From Bacteroidales bacterium (lineage in GTDB: Bacteria; Bacteroidota; Bacteroidia; Bacteroidales; Muribaculaceae), in NCBI GenBank assembly GCA_004557565.1, contig SFGS01000067.1, positions 1 to 16,047 on the forward strand: 16,047 nucleotides of DNA, in the 5' to 3' direction. Shown piece after piece: positions 1 to 6,161 of this stretch (position 1 is its first letter; each line of letters begins with the position of its first letter). The translations under genes and the position numbers were made by a program. Below the pieces are notes generated by a model that was not told the DNA's origin, searched no databases, and worked only from the letters and a program-made list of their open reading frames with translations.

Positions 1-102
1 ATTCCACATTGCTCCAAGGCTGTTTTTTATGTTTTTGTTTTTTATTCCATTGACGATTCGGCAACAAAGCATAATTTATCCCCACAAATTTTCCACTGAT
101 CC
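1..102 (+). repeat. Right end of a large intergenic repeat element (copy A, cut by the window edge)
   Basis: This stretch closely matches 5274-5375 and, with more decay, 11740-11837. The shared blocks are ATTCCAC-TTGCTCCAAGGCTG, the T-rich segment TTTTTTATGTTTTTGTTTTT, ATTCCATT-ACGATTCGGCAACA, and ATAATTTATCCCCACAAATT followed by TTCCACTGATCC. It is the right end of the family whose fuller copies lie at 4973-5375 and 11263-11837, in the same orientation. The left part lies outside the window. No coding potential is seen. Confidence 0.85.
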
Positions 103-129
103 GTTTTAATTCCATCACATTACCAGAGG

Positions 130-165
130 CGAAAGTATCGTCTTAACTTCTTTAACTTCTTAACT
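130..165. repeat. 36-nt repeat, inverted copy at 15877-15912
   Basis: The reverse complement of this stretch matches 15877-15912 with one difference by eye. It is built of AACTTCTT-type units next to the unique tail CGAAAGTATCG. It lies between the large repeat copy A and the gldE promoter. The AACTTCT units resemble the heptad arrays found after stop codons elsewhere in the window. It may therefore mark the 3' end of a gene lying to the left, although no such gene is visible here. Confidence 0.75.
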
Positions 166-192
166 TCTAATTTTTCTTTAATAGTGCTATAT

Positions 193-224
193 TTTGAGTA
201 ATAGGTAAAGTTTTTGTATATTTG
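193..224 (+). promoter_or_regulatory. Bacteroidetes-type promoter of the gldE operon
   Basis: TTTG at 193-196 is separated by 20 nt from TATATTTG at 217-224. This matches the known Bacteroidetes primary sigma-factor pattern (TTTG, 19-21 nt, TAnnTTTG). Transcription would start near 231, giving a leader of about 90 nt before the TTG start of gldE. The leader holds a small hairpin around GAGCCGAGGCTC. Confidence 0.75.
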
Positions 225-320
225 CATTGAAGTTCACAATGGGGTGACTTTCTTGTGGCTGAATGTCGGAGCCGAGGCTCGATGTTCGCCCTTGATTTGT
301 TTTACTAAATTTTATTCATT

Positions 321-1682
321 TTGGACGCAGATCCTCTTTCGCCTTTATTTTCAACACTTTGTGACATCAGCAATGTCACACCTCCTGCCGTAACATTCAC
401 CGCACCAACAATTGGTGTATGCGTGGCGCTCCTCGTGGCACTGTCGGCACTCTTGTTTTCCGCTTTCTTTTCCAGTTCTGAAATCGCCTTTTTCTCTCTC
501 ACGAAGGACGAAATCGAAGAAATTGAGAGCGATAGCGCACGAAATCACATCAAAGAGCTGCTTGCGAAGCCCGAAAAACTCCTTGCCACTATCCTGATTG
601 GCAACAATATAGTGAATGTGCTCATCGTGATTGTGCTCAACTTTGCGATGAACAATATGTTCACGTTCAATAGCGAACTTGCCAGTTTCCTCGTGCAAAC
701 GGTGATTCTCACCTTCCTGATTCTTCTTTTTGGCGAAGTGATTCCAAAACTCTACGCCAGTAACAATAATGTGAAATTTGCGCTCCACACACACAGTGCT
801 ATGGGCGTGATGGTGAAGATTTTCAGCCCTGTGGCTAAGTTGATGGTGAAGAGCACCTTTATCGTGCGCAAGGCTGTGCCTGTGCACGCCGACGATATTT
901 CGGTGGAAGACCTCTCACGCGCGCTCGATGCCAGCGATGTGAAGAGCAGCGACGAAAAGGAGATGCTGAAAGGCATCCTCACCTTTGGCAACAAGACGGT
1001 GAGCGAAATCATGCGCCCACGCGTGGATATTGTGGATATTGATATTGAGAGCGACTTCGACGAGGTGGTGAAAACCGTGGTGGAAAACGGTTATTCACGA
1101 ATGCCGGTGTATGAGGAAAACCCCGACAACGTGAAGGGTATGCTCTACGCTAAAGACCTCTTGCCCTACATTGGCAAAACCGACTGCAATTTCAAGTGGC
1201 AGAAACTGATGCGCCCGGTGTATTTCGTGCCTGAGTCGCGCATGATCGACGACCTGCTCGAAGACTTCCGCAAAAAGAAACTTCACATGGCTATCGTGGT
1301 CGATGAGTTTGGCTGCGTGCAGGGCATTGCCACTATGGAGGACGTGCTGGAGGAAATTGTGGGCGACATCGACGACGAATACGACACCGAAGAAAAATAC
1401 TACTCCAAAGAATCAGAGAATACCTATATTTTCGATGCAAAAACTCCGCTCGATGACTTCTACGAAGCCACTGGCACAGAAGAAAGCGAGTTTGGCGACC
1501 ATAACGAAGAGGTGGAAACCATTGCCGGACTGCTGTTGAGCATTAAGGGCGATTTCTTGCAGGAAAAGGAGGAAATAGACTGCGGCAGATGCAAATTCAC
1601 GGTGCTGAAAGTGAAGAAATACCGAATCGCCAAGGTGCGTGTGTATGTCACTCCCGTAGAAGAATCAAACGCTGAGGAATAA
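321..1682 (+). CDS. gldE: GldE-like CNNM/CBS membrane protein (CorC/HlyC family)
   Basis: A 453-aa integral membrane protein of the CNNM / CorC-HlyC family. An N-terminal DUF21-type membrane domain has hydrophobic segments near residues 30-56, 88-110, 120-140 and 155-180, with the motifs SSEIAFFSL and GEVIPKLYA. A CBS pair follows (about 225-350; MRPRVDIV, GYSRMPVYEE, MAIVVDEFG, TMEDVLEEIVGDI). A C-terminal transporter-associated domain covers about 360-448. In gliding Bacteroidetes GldE is linked to motility and protein secretion. In non-gliding Bacteroidales the same family is conserved and may act in divalent-cation transport; that role is inferred. The start is TTG: no ATG lies near in frame, and MDADPLS resembles the usual N-terminus of the family. 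The stop overlaps the ATG of the next gene by one base, so the two are co-transcribed. This gldE / transferase pairing is common in Bacteroidales. Confidence 0.9.
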   Translation: MDADPLSPLFSTLCDISNVTPPAVTFTAPTIGVCVALLVALSALLFSAFFSSSEIAFFSLTKDEIEEIESDSARNHIKELLAKPEKLLATILIGNNIVNVLIVIVLNFAMNNMFTFNSELASFLVQTVILTFLILLFGEVIPKLYASNNNVKFALHTHSAMGVMVKIFSPVAKLMVKSTFIVRKAVPVHADDISVEDLSRALDASDVKSSDEKEMLKGILTFGNKTVSEIMRPRVDIVDIDIESDFDEVVKTVVENGYSRMPVYEENPDNVKGMLYAKDLLPYIGKTDCNFKWQKLMRPVYFVPESRMIDDLLEDFRKKKLHMAIVVDEFGCVQGIATMEDVLEEIVGDIDDEYDTEEKYYSKESENTYIFDAKTPLDDFYEATGTEESEFGDHNEEVETIAGLLLSIKGDFLQEKEEIDCGRCKFTVLKVKKYRIAKVRVYVTPVEESNAEE

Positions 1683-2317
1683 TGGCTTACGCTGGCACCA
1701 TATCGTTTGCCGACGGCACAGTGTTGCACCAATGGCTGCTGATTGAATCGTCGAGCCAACTTGCCGAGATGTGCGTAAAAGAGGGATTGAGTGCCCTCTG
1801 CGATGCCAAAGCCGAGAGCCGCCGAAAGGAAGTGCTGGGTGAGCGACTGCTGATGAAGAAGATTTTCGGCATCGACACGCCCATCATGCACAATGCCGAC
1901 CGAATGCCATATATCGAGAACTCCGACTCTCACATTTCCATAGCCCACACAAAGGGGTATTTGGCGATTGCACTCAACCATCATCACTGCATGGGCATAG
2001 ATGTGGAGCAATACCAGCGCCGTGTGCTGAATGTGCGCAACGGTTTTCTTAACGAAGCCGAGCAGCAATGGTTGAAAGCCGACGATGAGTTGGCTCACAT
2101 GATAGCGTGGACGGCTAAAGAAGCGATTTTCAAGACCATAGGCGACCGTAGCCGTGTGAAAAGTTACCGCAACGAGATTATCATCCACCCCTTTGCCACA
2201 CCACACATCGGCAGACAAATCAGCCACATCGGTACCTTCAAATCCGAAGACTTCGCCCTCCAAACCCTCCTCACCGCCACCCACATCCTCACACTATCCA
2301 CCAAAATAAGATATTAG
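1682..2317 (+). CDS. 4'-phosphopantetheinyl transferase superfamily protein
   Basis: A 211-aa Sfp-type phosphopantetheinyl transferase. This family moves the phosphopantetheine arm of coenzyme A onto a conserved serine of carrier proteins in the cytoplasm. The two diagnostic motifs are present: GIDVE at 105-109, whose acidic residues bind magnesium, and W-TAKEAIFK at 143-151. An upstream SISIAHTKGY-like segment near 82-93 matches the third family motif. The length is normal for the short Sfp-like class in Bacteroidetes. The ATG overlaps the gldE stop (TAATG), indicating translational coupling. The carrier-protein substrate is not visible nearby. The stop codon TAG is the first unit of a run of TTAG-containing heptads. 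The protein may be complete, but a terminal extension or loss caused by repeat invasion is possible. Confidence 0.9.
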   Translation: MAYAGTISFADGTVLHQWLLIESSSQLAEMCVKEGLSALCDAKAESRRKEVLGERLLMKKIFGIDTPIMHNADRMPYIENSDSHISIAHTKGYLAIALNHHHCMGIDVEQYQRRVLNVRNGFLNEAEQQWLKADDELAHMIAWTAKEAIFKTIGDRSRVKSYRNEIIIHPFATPHIGRQISHIGTFKSEDFALQTLLTATHILTLSTKIRY

Positions 2318-2382
2318 AGGTTAGAAGTAGGAAATTAGAAATTTTATCGAGATTTCGAATTTTCGAATTTTCGAGACTTTCG
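2314..2382 (+). repeat. Short heptad run after the transferase stop, then TCGA palindromes
   Basis: From the stop codon the plus strand reads as units ending in TTAG (TTAG, AGGTTAG, AAGTAGG, AAATTAG). Overlapping TTTCGAATTTTCGAATTTTCGA-type palindromes follow at 2347-2382, with TCGA recurring at roughly 9-11 bp steps. This is the mirror-orientation counterpart of the arrays after the minus-strand genes. No classical terminator with a T run is seen after the transferase gene. Confidence 0.6.
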
Positions 2383-2397
2383 ACAATAATAAACAAA

Positions 2398-2485
2398 ACA
2401 CCTATTTAATCCATTTAACCCGATTTACACCTATTTAAAAAAATAAAAATAGGTGATAATGGATTTTAATGGATTAAATCGGTGT
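2398..2485. repeat. Composite 3' repeat, copy 1: TTTAATCC palindrome
   Basis: Two arms of about 39 nt face each other across a short A-rich spacer. The left arm runs from ACACCTATTTAATCC to CACCTATTT. The right arm runs from AAATAGGTGATAATGG to AAATCGGTGT. The same palindrome occurs at 6746-6840 and 12163-12277. Single arms occur at 3267-3304 and 15938-15973. The transcript could fold into a long A/U-rich hairpin from either strand, so it may serve as a bidirectional terminator between the converging transferase and 201-aa genes. Confidence 0.85.
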
Positions 2486-2502
2486 TTTTATTCTTGAGGC
2501 AG

Positions 2503-2538
2503 GAGCACTCAGAGCACTTAGAGCACTCGGAGCACTCT
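2503..2538. repeat. Composite 3' repeat, copy 1: four 9-bp iterons
   Basis: Four head-to-tail units: GAGCACTCA, GAGCACTTA, GAGCACTCG, GAGCACTCT. Each GAGCACTC is almost its own reverse complement (GAGTGCTC). Equivalent arrays occupy 6867-6893 and 12291-12326, always between the palindrome and the heptad array. Confidence 0.9.
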
Positions 2539-2596
2539 GAACCTCTAACCTCTTTCTTCTAATTTCTAACCTCTAATTTCTAATTTCTTAAAAAAA
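2538..2596. repeat. Composite 3' repeat, copy 1: heptad array next to the 201-aa gene stop
   Basis: A run of 7-nt units from 2545: CTAACCT, CTTTCTT, CTAATTT, CTAACCT, CTAATTT, CTAATTT, CTTAAAA. It ends at the stop codon (TAA on the minus strand) of the gene at 2597-3202. Read in the sense of that gene, the array is AAATTAG/AGGTTAG units. Confidence 0.8.
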
Positions 2597-3202
2597 TTAT
2601 TTGTATTTATCCATTTCTTTTTGGGCGGCTTCTTGCTGCTCTTTTACCAGGCGTTCGTAGGCTGCTTGTTGCTCCTGCATTTGGCGATTTTGTTCGTCGA
2701 TTTCTTTGCGGCGTTGCTCTTGGTCTTGGGCGGCTTGGTGGCTGCGCTTTGCACGGCCGGCAAACTGGTCATAGGTGTTCATCGCGCCCTTCACTTGGTT
2801 TACGCCCGGAATGTTGTGCTCGCGATACACCCACCAATCAGTGATCCACGATGGGAGCAAATTCACAAGCCAGCCAATCAAGCCACTGCGAGCCTTCTGC
2901 TTCACCACGCCCGAAATTGTGCCCGACACCACACCCTGTGCCATGGTGCTTGTGGGCGATCCGCCCGGCATCTTGGCATACTTGGCAATACCAGCAAAAA
3001 GATTGTTGTAGGCGGTGTTGACTGGCGATTTGAGCAATTCCTGTTCGAATTCGCCTTGGTTGGCGCATCGGTTGGCGAGTTCTGCCATATCATTAAACAC
3101 AGCGTCGATTTTGCCTTGTTCCGATTGTGGAACATCGAAATAGTCGGTAATGGTTTTGCGACGCACTTCAAGCCATTTTTCTTTCTCTTCAGATAGCATC
3201 AT
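2597..3202 (-). CDS. Hypothetical protein, 201 aa, charged Gln/Glu-rich coiled-coil C-terminus
   Basis: I do not recognise the family. The N-terminal part (about 1-70) is acidic and probably helical. A Gly/Ser-rich section (79-100, KMPGGSPTSTMAQG) leads to a hydrophobic Trp-rich stretch at 107-126 (GLIGWLVNLLPSWITDWW) that could be amphipathic or membrane-associated. Residues 150-200 are dense in Gln, Glu, Lys and Arg with no helix breakers, as in a coiled coil. No signal peptide is seen. The start is one of two adjacent ATG codons (3202 or 3199). It stands alone: the transferase operon converges on it from the left, and upstream lie a half palindrome and a REP pair. No clear TAnnTTTG promoter was found upstream. 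Composition and codon use look native, so it is probably a real gene. Confidence 0.75.
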   Translation of the reverse strand: MMLSEEKEKWLEVRRKTITDYFDVPQSEQGKIDAVFNDMAELANRCANQGEFEQELLKSPVNTAYNNLFAGIAKYAKMPGGSPTSTMAQGVVSGTISGVVKQKARSGLIGWLVNLLPSWITDWWVYREHNIPGVNQVKGAMNTYDQFAGRAKRSHQAAQDQEQRRKEIDEQNRQMQEQQAAYERLVKEQQEAAQKEMDKYK

Positions 3203-3266
3203 AAAATCGAAATTTTGTTTTTCCCAAAAGGGGAATAAAGTATGATACGTTTTGTGGGTGCAAAAA

Positions 3267-3304
3267 ACACCGATTAAACCCTATTAAAATCCATTAACAC
3301 CGAT
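3267..3304. repeat. Single arm of the TTTAATCC palindrome
   Basis: ACACCGATTAAACCC, TATTAAAATCCATTA and ACACCGATAAAATT match one arm of the palindromes at 2398-2485, 6746-6840 and 12163-12277, but the opposite arm and the iterons are missing. It sits upstream of the 201-aa gene. It is probably a decayed or solo copy. Confidence 0.6.
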
Positions 3305-3320
3305 AAAATTATGATTTTCG

Positions 3321-3414
3321 GTAGGGACGCGATAAATCGCGTCCGCGCATCAAATTGGAAATAACCAATGTGCACCCTCAACCTATATGCGGACGTGAAT
3401 TATCACGTCCCTAC
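3321..3414. repeat. Inverted pair of REP-like hairpins (GTAGGGAC foot)
   Basis: The left unit at 3321-3344 is GTAG followed by the palindrome GGACGCGAT-AA-ATCGCGTCC. The right unit at 3391-3414 is GGACGTGA-ATTA-TCACGTCC followed by CTAC, so GTAG lies at the outer foot of each hairpin. Known REP sequences served by REP-associated tyrosine transposases also carry GTAG 5' of a hairpin and form such inverted pairs. Related units occur at 5189-5259, 11479-11567 and 13496-13577. Confidence 0.8.
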
Positions 3415-3486
3415 GATATGATTGGTGAATCATTCCTTTTTCCCTTTTCGGGGGGGGGATTGGTGATTAGTTTTGTTTTAATTTAA

Positions 3487-3526
3487 AAAGCCGTAGCCGT
3501 GATCTTTGATTACGGGCTACGGCTTT
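3487..3526 (-). terminator. Rho-independent terminator of the 437-aa secreted protein gene
   Basis: A perfect 12-bp stem (AAAGCCGTAGCC with GGCTACGGCTTT) encloses a smaller ATC-TTT-GAT hairpin. On the minus strand the stem is followed by TTTTTAAATT. It begins 25 bp after the stop codon at 3552. Confidence 0.85.
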
Positions 3527-3551
3527 CTGTATTTTAATGTAAAGAGTATGC

Positions 3552-4865
3552 TTACTTAATAACCTTCACTGCTGATTGAGTGCCATCGGTGTAAGTGGTC
3601 ACCACGATGTTCACGCCGTCGAATGGAGTGTTGCTTTCCATACCAGCCACGTTCACATACTTCACGCCAGCCACAGTCTTAGCATATACATCGGTCACGC
3701 CAGTTGGAAGATTAGTATTTACAGCAACTGGGTAGAGAATGTAGTTCTTCCAAGCGCCAGGACCTTCCTTGCCAGTCATGCCAGGAGTCTTTTCAGCGTC
3801 AGCCCAAATCATTTTTTGTTGTACAGGACCAGTCACAACGAACATTGAGCCGTCGGTTGGGATATCAGTGCCTGCAGGGAGTGCCGACCAGTCAACAGTG
3901 ATGCATTGACCTTGGTCGCCTGGGCCTTTGTAAGCGCAAACGGTGTTGTCGCTTGTGCGCATGTAACCAGCAAATTCCACTACTTCGTTAGCTTCTGGGT
4001 TGAAGAGCACGTTGTCGAGAGTGGTTTTCTTCACAGCAGCGGTCACGGTGAGGTCTTCTTCAGGAGCAGCCATGTTGTCGGAAGTGGTGAGGCATGGGTT
4101 GCCGTTAACCACGTTGTAAGTACCCATCAATGATTCTGCTGGGCAGCCAGCCACGTTGAGTTTGCCAGCAGCCTTCACCTTCAAAGGAGTGCGTGCAGCG
4201 TCTTGAACGAATGAGCCAATACCTGCTTCAGCAACTACTGCCACAGGGTCGGCGATACCATATTCGCCACCTTCCACGCCATTAGCGAGCAACCAAGGAA
4301 TGGTCACAGCTGGGTAAGCGTTGAATTTTCTGTAGTTCTTTTGCTCTACAGAAAGAACGCCCTTTGTTCCGTCTGGGTTTACAATGTCGCAGTTCAGCTT
4401 GCAGGTCCAACCAGGAATGTCTTTAACTTGGCAAATAGCCTTGCCGTTGAAGTTATCATCAGCCTTCACCTTCAACTCTGCAACAGGAGCATCGCCAGCG
4501 GTATAAACAGATTTAGCCTTCATGTTTACGCTCAGCATTCTGAGGCGACGTTCGCCAGCATCGTATAAGTCGGTGAATGTGGTTCCTGCTTTCAACGCAC
4601 GGCCAACAGGTACGAAATATTCAGTGCATTCTGGATCTTCTGGGTCAGAAACAACAGGAGTGATACCTTCAGCAAAGAAAACTTGCACTTGGAAGTCGCG
4701 TCCAAGGAAGTTGTTTTGCAAGTAAAGGTAAATTGTCTTAGTTTCACCAGCTTTGATAGTGAAATCCTTGAAATAGAGTTCGCAGGATTTCTCTTCTTGT
4801 GCAAATGCATTAATAGAGATAATCGCCATTAATGCAAAAAGGATACCCTTAAATGTCTTTTTCAT
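3552..4865 (-). CDS. Secreted protein with cohesin-like N-terminal region, 437 aa
   Basis: Residues 1-22 form a clear Sec signal peptide (MKKTFKGILF...INAFA, cleavage before QEEK). The region of about 25-160 resembles the cohesin / carbohydrate-binding beta-sandwich type used in Bacteroidales surface proteins: AGETKTIYLYLQNN, FQVQVFFAEGITPV, APVAELKVKADDNFNG. The middle (about 180-390) is rich in short beta strands, with two similar segments, PVAVVAEAGIGSFVQD and GSMFVVTGPVQQK. The last ~40 residues (YVNVAGMES...FDGVNIVVTTYTDG...VKVIK) resemble C-terminal tails found on many exported Bacteroidales proteins. This could be a type IX sorting signal, but that is not certain. No catalytic motif is seen, so a structural or binding role at the cell surface is the best guess. 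It has its own promoter and terminator. The gene at 5517 encodes a smaller protein of similar N-terminal type. Confidence 0.8.
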   Translation of the reverse strand: MKKTFKGILFALMAIISINAFAQEEKSCELYFKDFTIKAGETKTIYLYLQNNFLGRDFQVQVFFAEGITPVVSDPEDPECTEYFVPVGRALKAGTTFTDLYDAGERRLRMLSVNMKAKSVYTAGDAPVAELKVKADDNFNGKAICQVKDIPGWTCKLNCDIVNPDGTKGVLSVEQKNYRKFNAYPAVTIPWLLANGVEGGEYGIADPVAVVAEAGIGSFVQDAARTPLKVKAAGKLNVAGCPAESLMGTYNVVNGNPCLTTSDNMAAPEEDLTVTAAVKKTTLDNVLFNPEANEVVEFAGYMRTSDNTVCAYKGPGDQGQCITVDWSALPAGTDIPTDGSMFVVTGPVQQKMIWADAEKTPGMTGKEGPGAWKNYILYPVAVNTNLPTGVTDVYAKTVAGVKYVNVAGMESNTPFDGVNIVVTTYTDGTQSAVKVIK

Positions 4866-4916
4866 AATTGTTGATGTTTGAATTTATAATTTTGTGATTT
4901 TATCCATCTTAATGTG

Positions 4917-4946
4917 CAAATATAATCAAAAAAAATGTTATTTCAA
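4917..4946 (-). promoter_or_regulatory. Bacteroidetes-type promoter of the 437-aa protein gene
   Basis: On the minus strand TTG at 4946-4944 is followed after 19 nt by TATATTTG at 4924-4917. The transcript would start near 4910, leaving a leader of about 45 nt before the ATG at 4865. Confidence 0.75.
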
Positions 4947-5019
4947 TTAATTAACACATAAAAAAAGCGATTCAGTGGATAAATACTGGGGGCACCGAAA
5001 CAAAAAACATAAAAAACAG

Positions 5020-5151
5020 CCTTTTGCCGATGCCAGTGCTTCGCACCTGCCGTTAGTGCTGTGGCATGTCTGATTTCAAGCTGGGGCTTGAATCAGCCAC
5101 ACCACAGCACTAACGCCACCCTCTTACGAGGTCGGTGGCATCGCCAAAAGG
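5020..5151 (+). other. Candidate structured RNA or cruciform inside copy B
   Basis: Nested complementary segments are visible: CCTTTTGCCGATGCC (5020-5034) with GGCATCGCCAAAAGG (5137-5151); CGTTAGTGCTGTGG (5051-5064) with CCACAGCACTAACG (5102-5115, perfect); and an inner hairpin CTGATTTCAAGC / GCTTGAATCAG (5070-5096). Two side hairpins, GTGC-TTC-GCAC and CCTC-TTAC-GAGG, sit between the outer and middle stems. The layout is a closed multi-branch fold. Whether it works as RNA or DNA is unknown. Confidence 0.5.
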
Positions 5152-5188
5152 ATAAAAACCGCTCGCCTTCGGCGAAAAACCAAACCCG

Positions 5189-5259
5189 GTAGGGACGTGA
5201 TACTTCACGTCCGCCCAATTATCAACGCATCACCCAACATGCCGAAGGCATGTCCCTCC
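5189..5259. repeat. REP-like inverted pair nested in copy B
   Basis: The left unit is GTAG (5189-5192) with palindrome GGACGTGA-TACT-TCACGTCC. The right unit is ACATGCC-GAA-GGCATGT followed by CCCTCC, so its foot on the minus strand reads GGAG rather than GTAG. The two units have different stem sequences, as if drawn from two subfamilies: the ACGTGA type of 3391-3414 and the ATGCC type of 13496-13577. Confidence 0.7.
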
Positions 5260-5420
5260 GCCAAATGTGAAGCATTCCACTTTGCTCCAAGGCTGTTTTT
5301 TATGTTTTTGTTTTTGATTCCATTCACAATTCGATAACATTGCATAATTTATCCCCACAAATTTTCCACAGATCCAAAAAAGCACAACCAATTACATTAA
5401 TTATTCAAATTCAATTATTT

Positions 5421-5457
5421 GGATAAAAAAAGGAGGCTGCTTGAAAAAGCAACCTCC
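5421..5457 (-). terminator. Rho-independent terminator of the 214-aa secreted protein gene
   Basis: The stem GGAGG-C-TGCTT / AAGCA-A-CCTCC (one mismatch) closes a GAAA loop (5432-5457). On the minus strand a run of seven T follows. A further 7-bp hairpin (GTCAGAA / TTCTGAC, 5472-5494) lies between it and the stop codon at 5517. Confidence 0.85.
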
Positions 5458-5516
5458 AAATTTTATCTTTGGTCAGAAGTTTTCTGTTTCTGACGTAGTT
5501 GGGATTTAGAAGTGAA

Positions 5517-6161
5517 TTACTTTACTTCAGCACCCATTACGTTGTACTTCTTGTCACCAGCGATGATGTAGATTTGACCGTTTTCAATCACCTTGCGAGC
5601 CTTAACTTCGCCAGTAGCAGTGATGTCGTTAACACCAGAAGCGGTAGCAGTTACGATGAATTCAGAGTCGAAACCGTCGCCGTCGCCTACACCGCCAGGA
5701 ATACCAGTTGACCAGTGTACCTTAGTTACAGTACCTTTGAGTTCGCCTTCCTTGCTAACTTTAGCTCTCATCTTAAGCATACCATCTTTACCAGCTGCGA
5801 AAGTCTTGTTGCCAAGGTCGAAGATTACATAGCGGAGAAGCTTAGTTGTTCCACCAGGGTTGTTAGAAGCGATTTGGTTGCTCTTTTTCCAACGCTTGTT
5901 TGAAAGCATAACGAACCATACTTCTTCTTCAGCGTCTTCGTCGTAGATCTTAACTGCGTCGAGACCATCAGGAAGAGTGATGTCAGCTTGAGCAGCTGCA
6001 TAAGGAGTTTGAGTTTCGAATCTGAGGGTAAGGTCGATAGTTTCACCTACCTTTGCAGTGCAGTTGTCGATAACCACGCCGTCTTGTTCAGCAGTACCAT
6101 CTGCGAAAGCTGTCATGCTGAGGGCTGCGAAAGCAGCAAAGAGTAAAGATTTTACTTTCAT
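5517..6161 (-). CDS. Small secreted protein with cohesin-like domain, 214 aa
   Basis: The best start is the ATG at 6161 (MKVKSLLFAAFAALS); an in-frame TTG two codons upstream is less likely. A Sec signal peptide ends at AFA before DGTAEQ. The mature part begins with a cohesin-like beta-sandwich pattern: CTAKVGETIDLTLRFET, AAAQADITLPDGLDAV, GMLKMRAKVSKEGELKG. The C-terminus (VIENGQIYIIAGDKKYN, then VMGAEVK) is a short tail of a kind common on exported Bacteroidales proteins; it may be a sorting or anchoring signal, but that is not proven. No catalytic residues stand out. It has its own promoter and terminator and probably forms a monocistronic unit. Similar design and neighbouring position suggest a functional link with the 437-aa protein at 3552, but the sequences are not close duplicates. 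Confidence 0.8.
   Translation of the reverse strand: MKVKSLLFAAFAALSMTAFADGTAEQDGVVIDNCTAKVGETIDLTLRFETQTPYAAAQADITLPDGLDAVKIYDEDAEEEVWFVMLSNKRWKKSNQIASNNPGGTTKLLRYVIFDLGNKTFAAGKDGMLKMRAKVSKEGELKGTVTKVHWSTGIPGGVGDGDGFDSEFIVTATASGVNDITATGEVKARKVIENGQIYIIAGDKKYNVMGAEVK

Larger units (their letters stand above)
4973..5375 (+). repeat. Large structured intergenic element, copy B (about 400 bp)
   Basis: The left end CAGTGGATAAATACTGGG plus AAACATAAAAAACAGCC is matched in inverted form at the right end (GGCTGTTTTTTATGTTT, then TATCCCCAC and TTCCACAGATCC), giving imperfect terminal inverted repeats. Inside are a multi-hairpin structure (5020-5151), a CGCC-TTC-GGCG hairpin (5164-5174) and a REP pair (5189-5259). 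Copy C at 11263-11837 shares all of these. Copy B lacks the long GGCGGAGGGATTGTGCG stem of copy C, so it looks like an internally deleted relative. No open reading frame of any credibility lies inside. It resembles a MITE-like non-autonomous element. Confidence 0.8.

Noticed and set aside
1460..2284. 274-codon minus-strand frame opposite gldE and the transferase
   Set aside because: Both plus-strand genes carry family motifs throughout this stretch, and the antisense product shows none.
5499..5832. Plus-strand frames opposite the 214-aa gene
   Set aside because: They are antisense to a gene with a signal peptide, promoter and terminator, and have no family resemblance.
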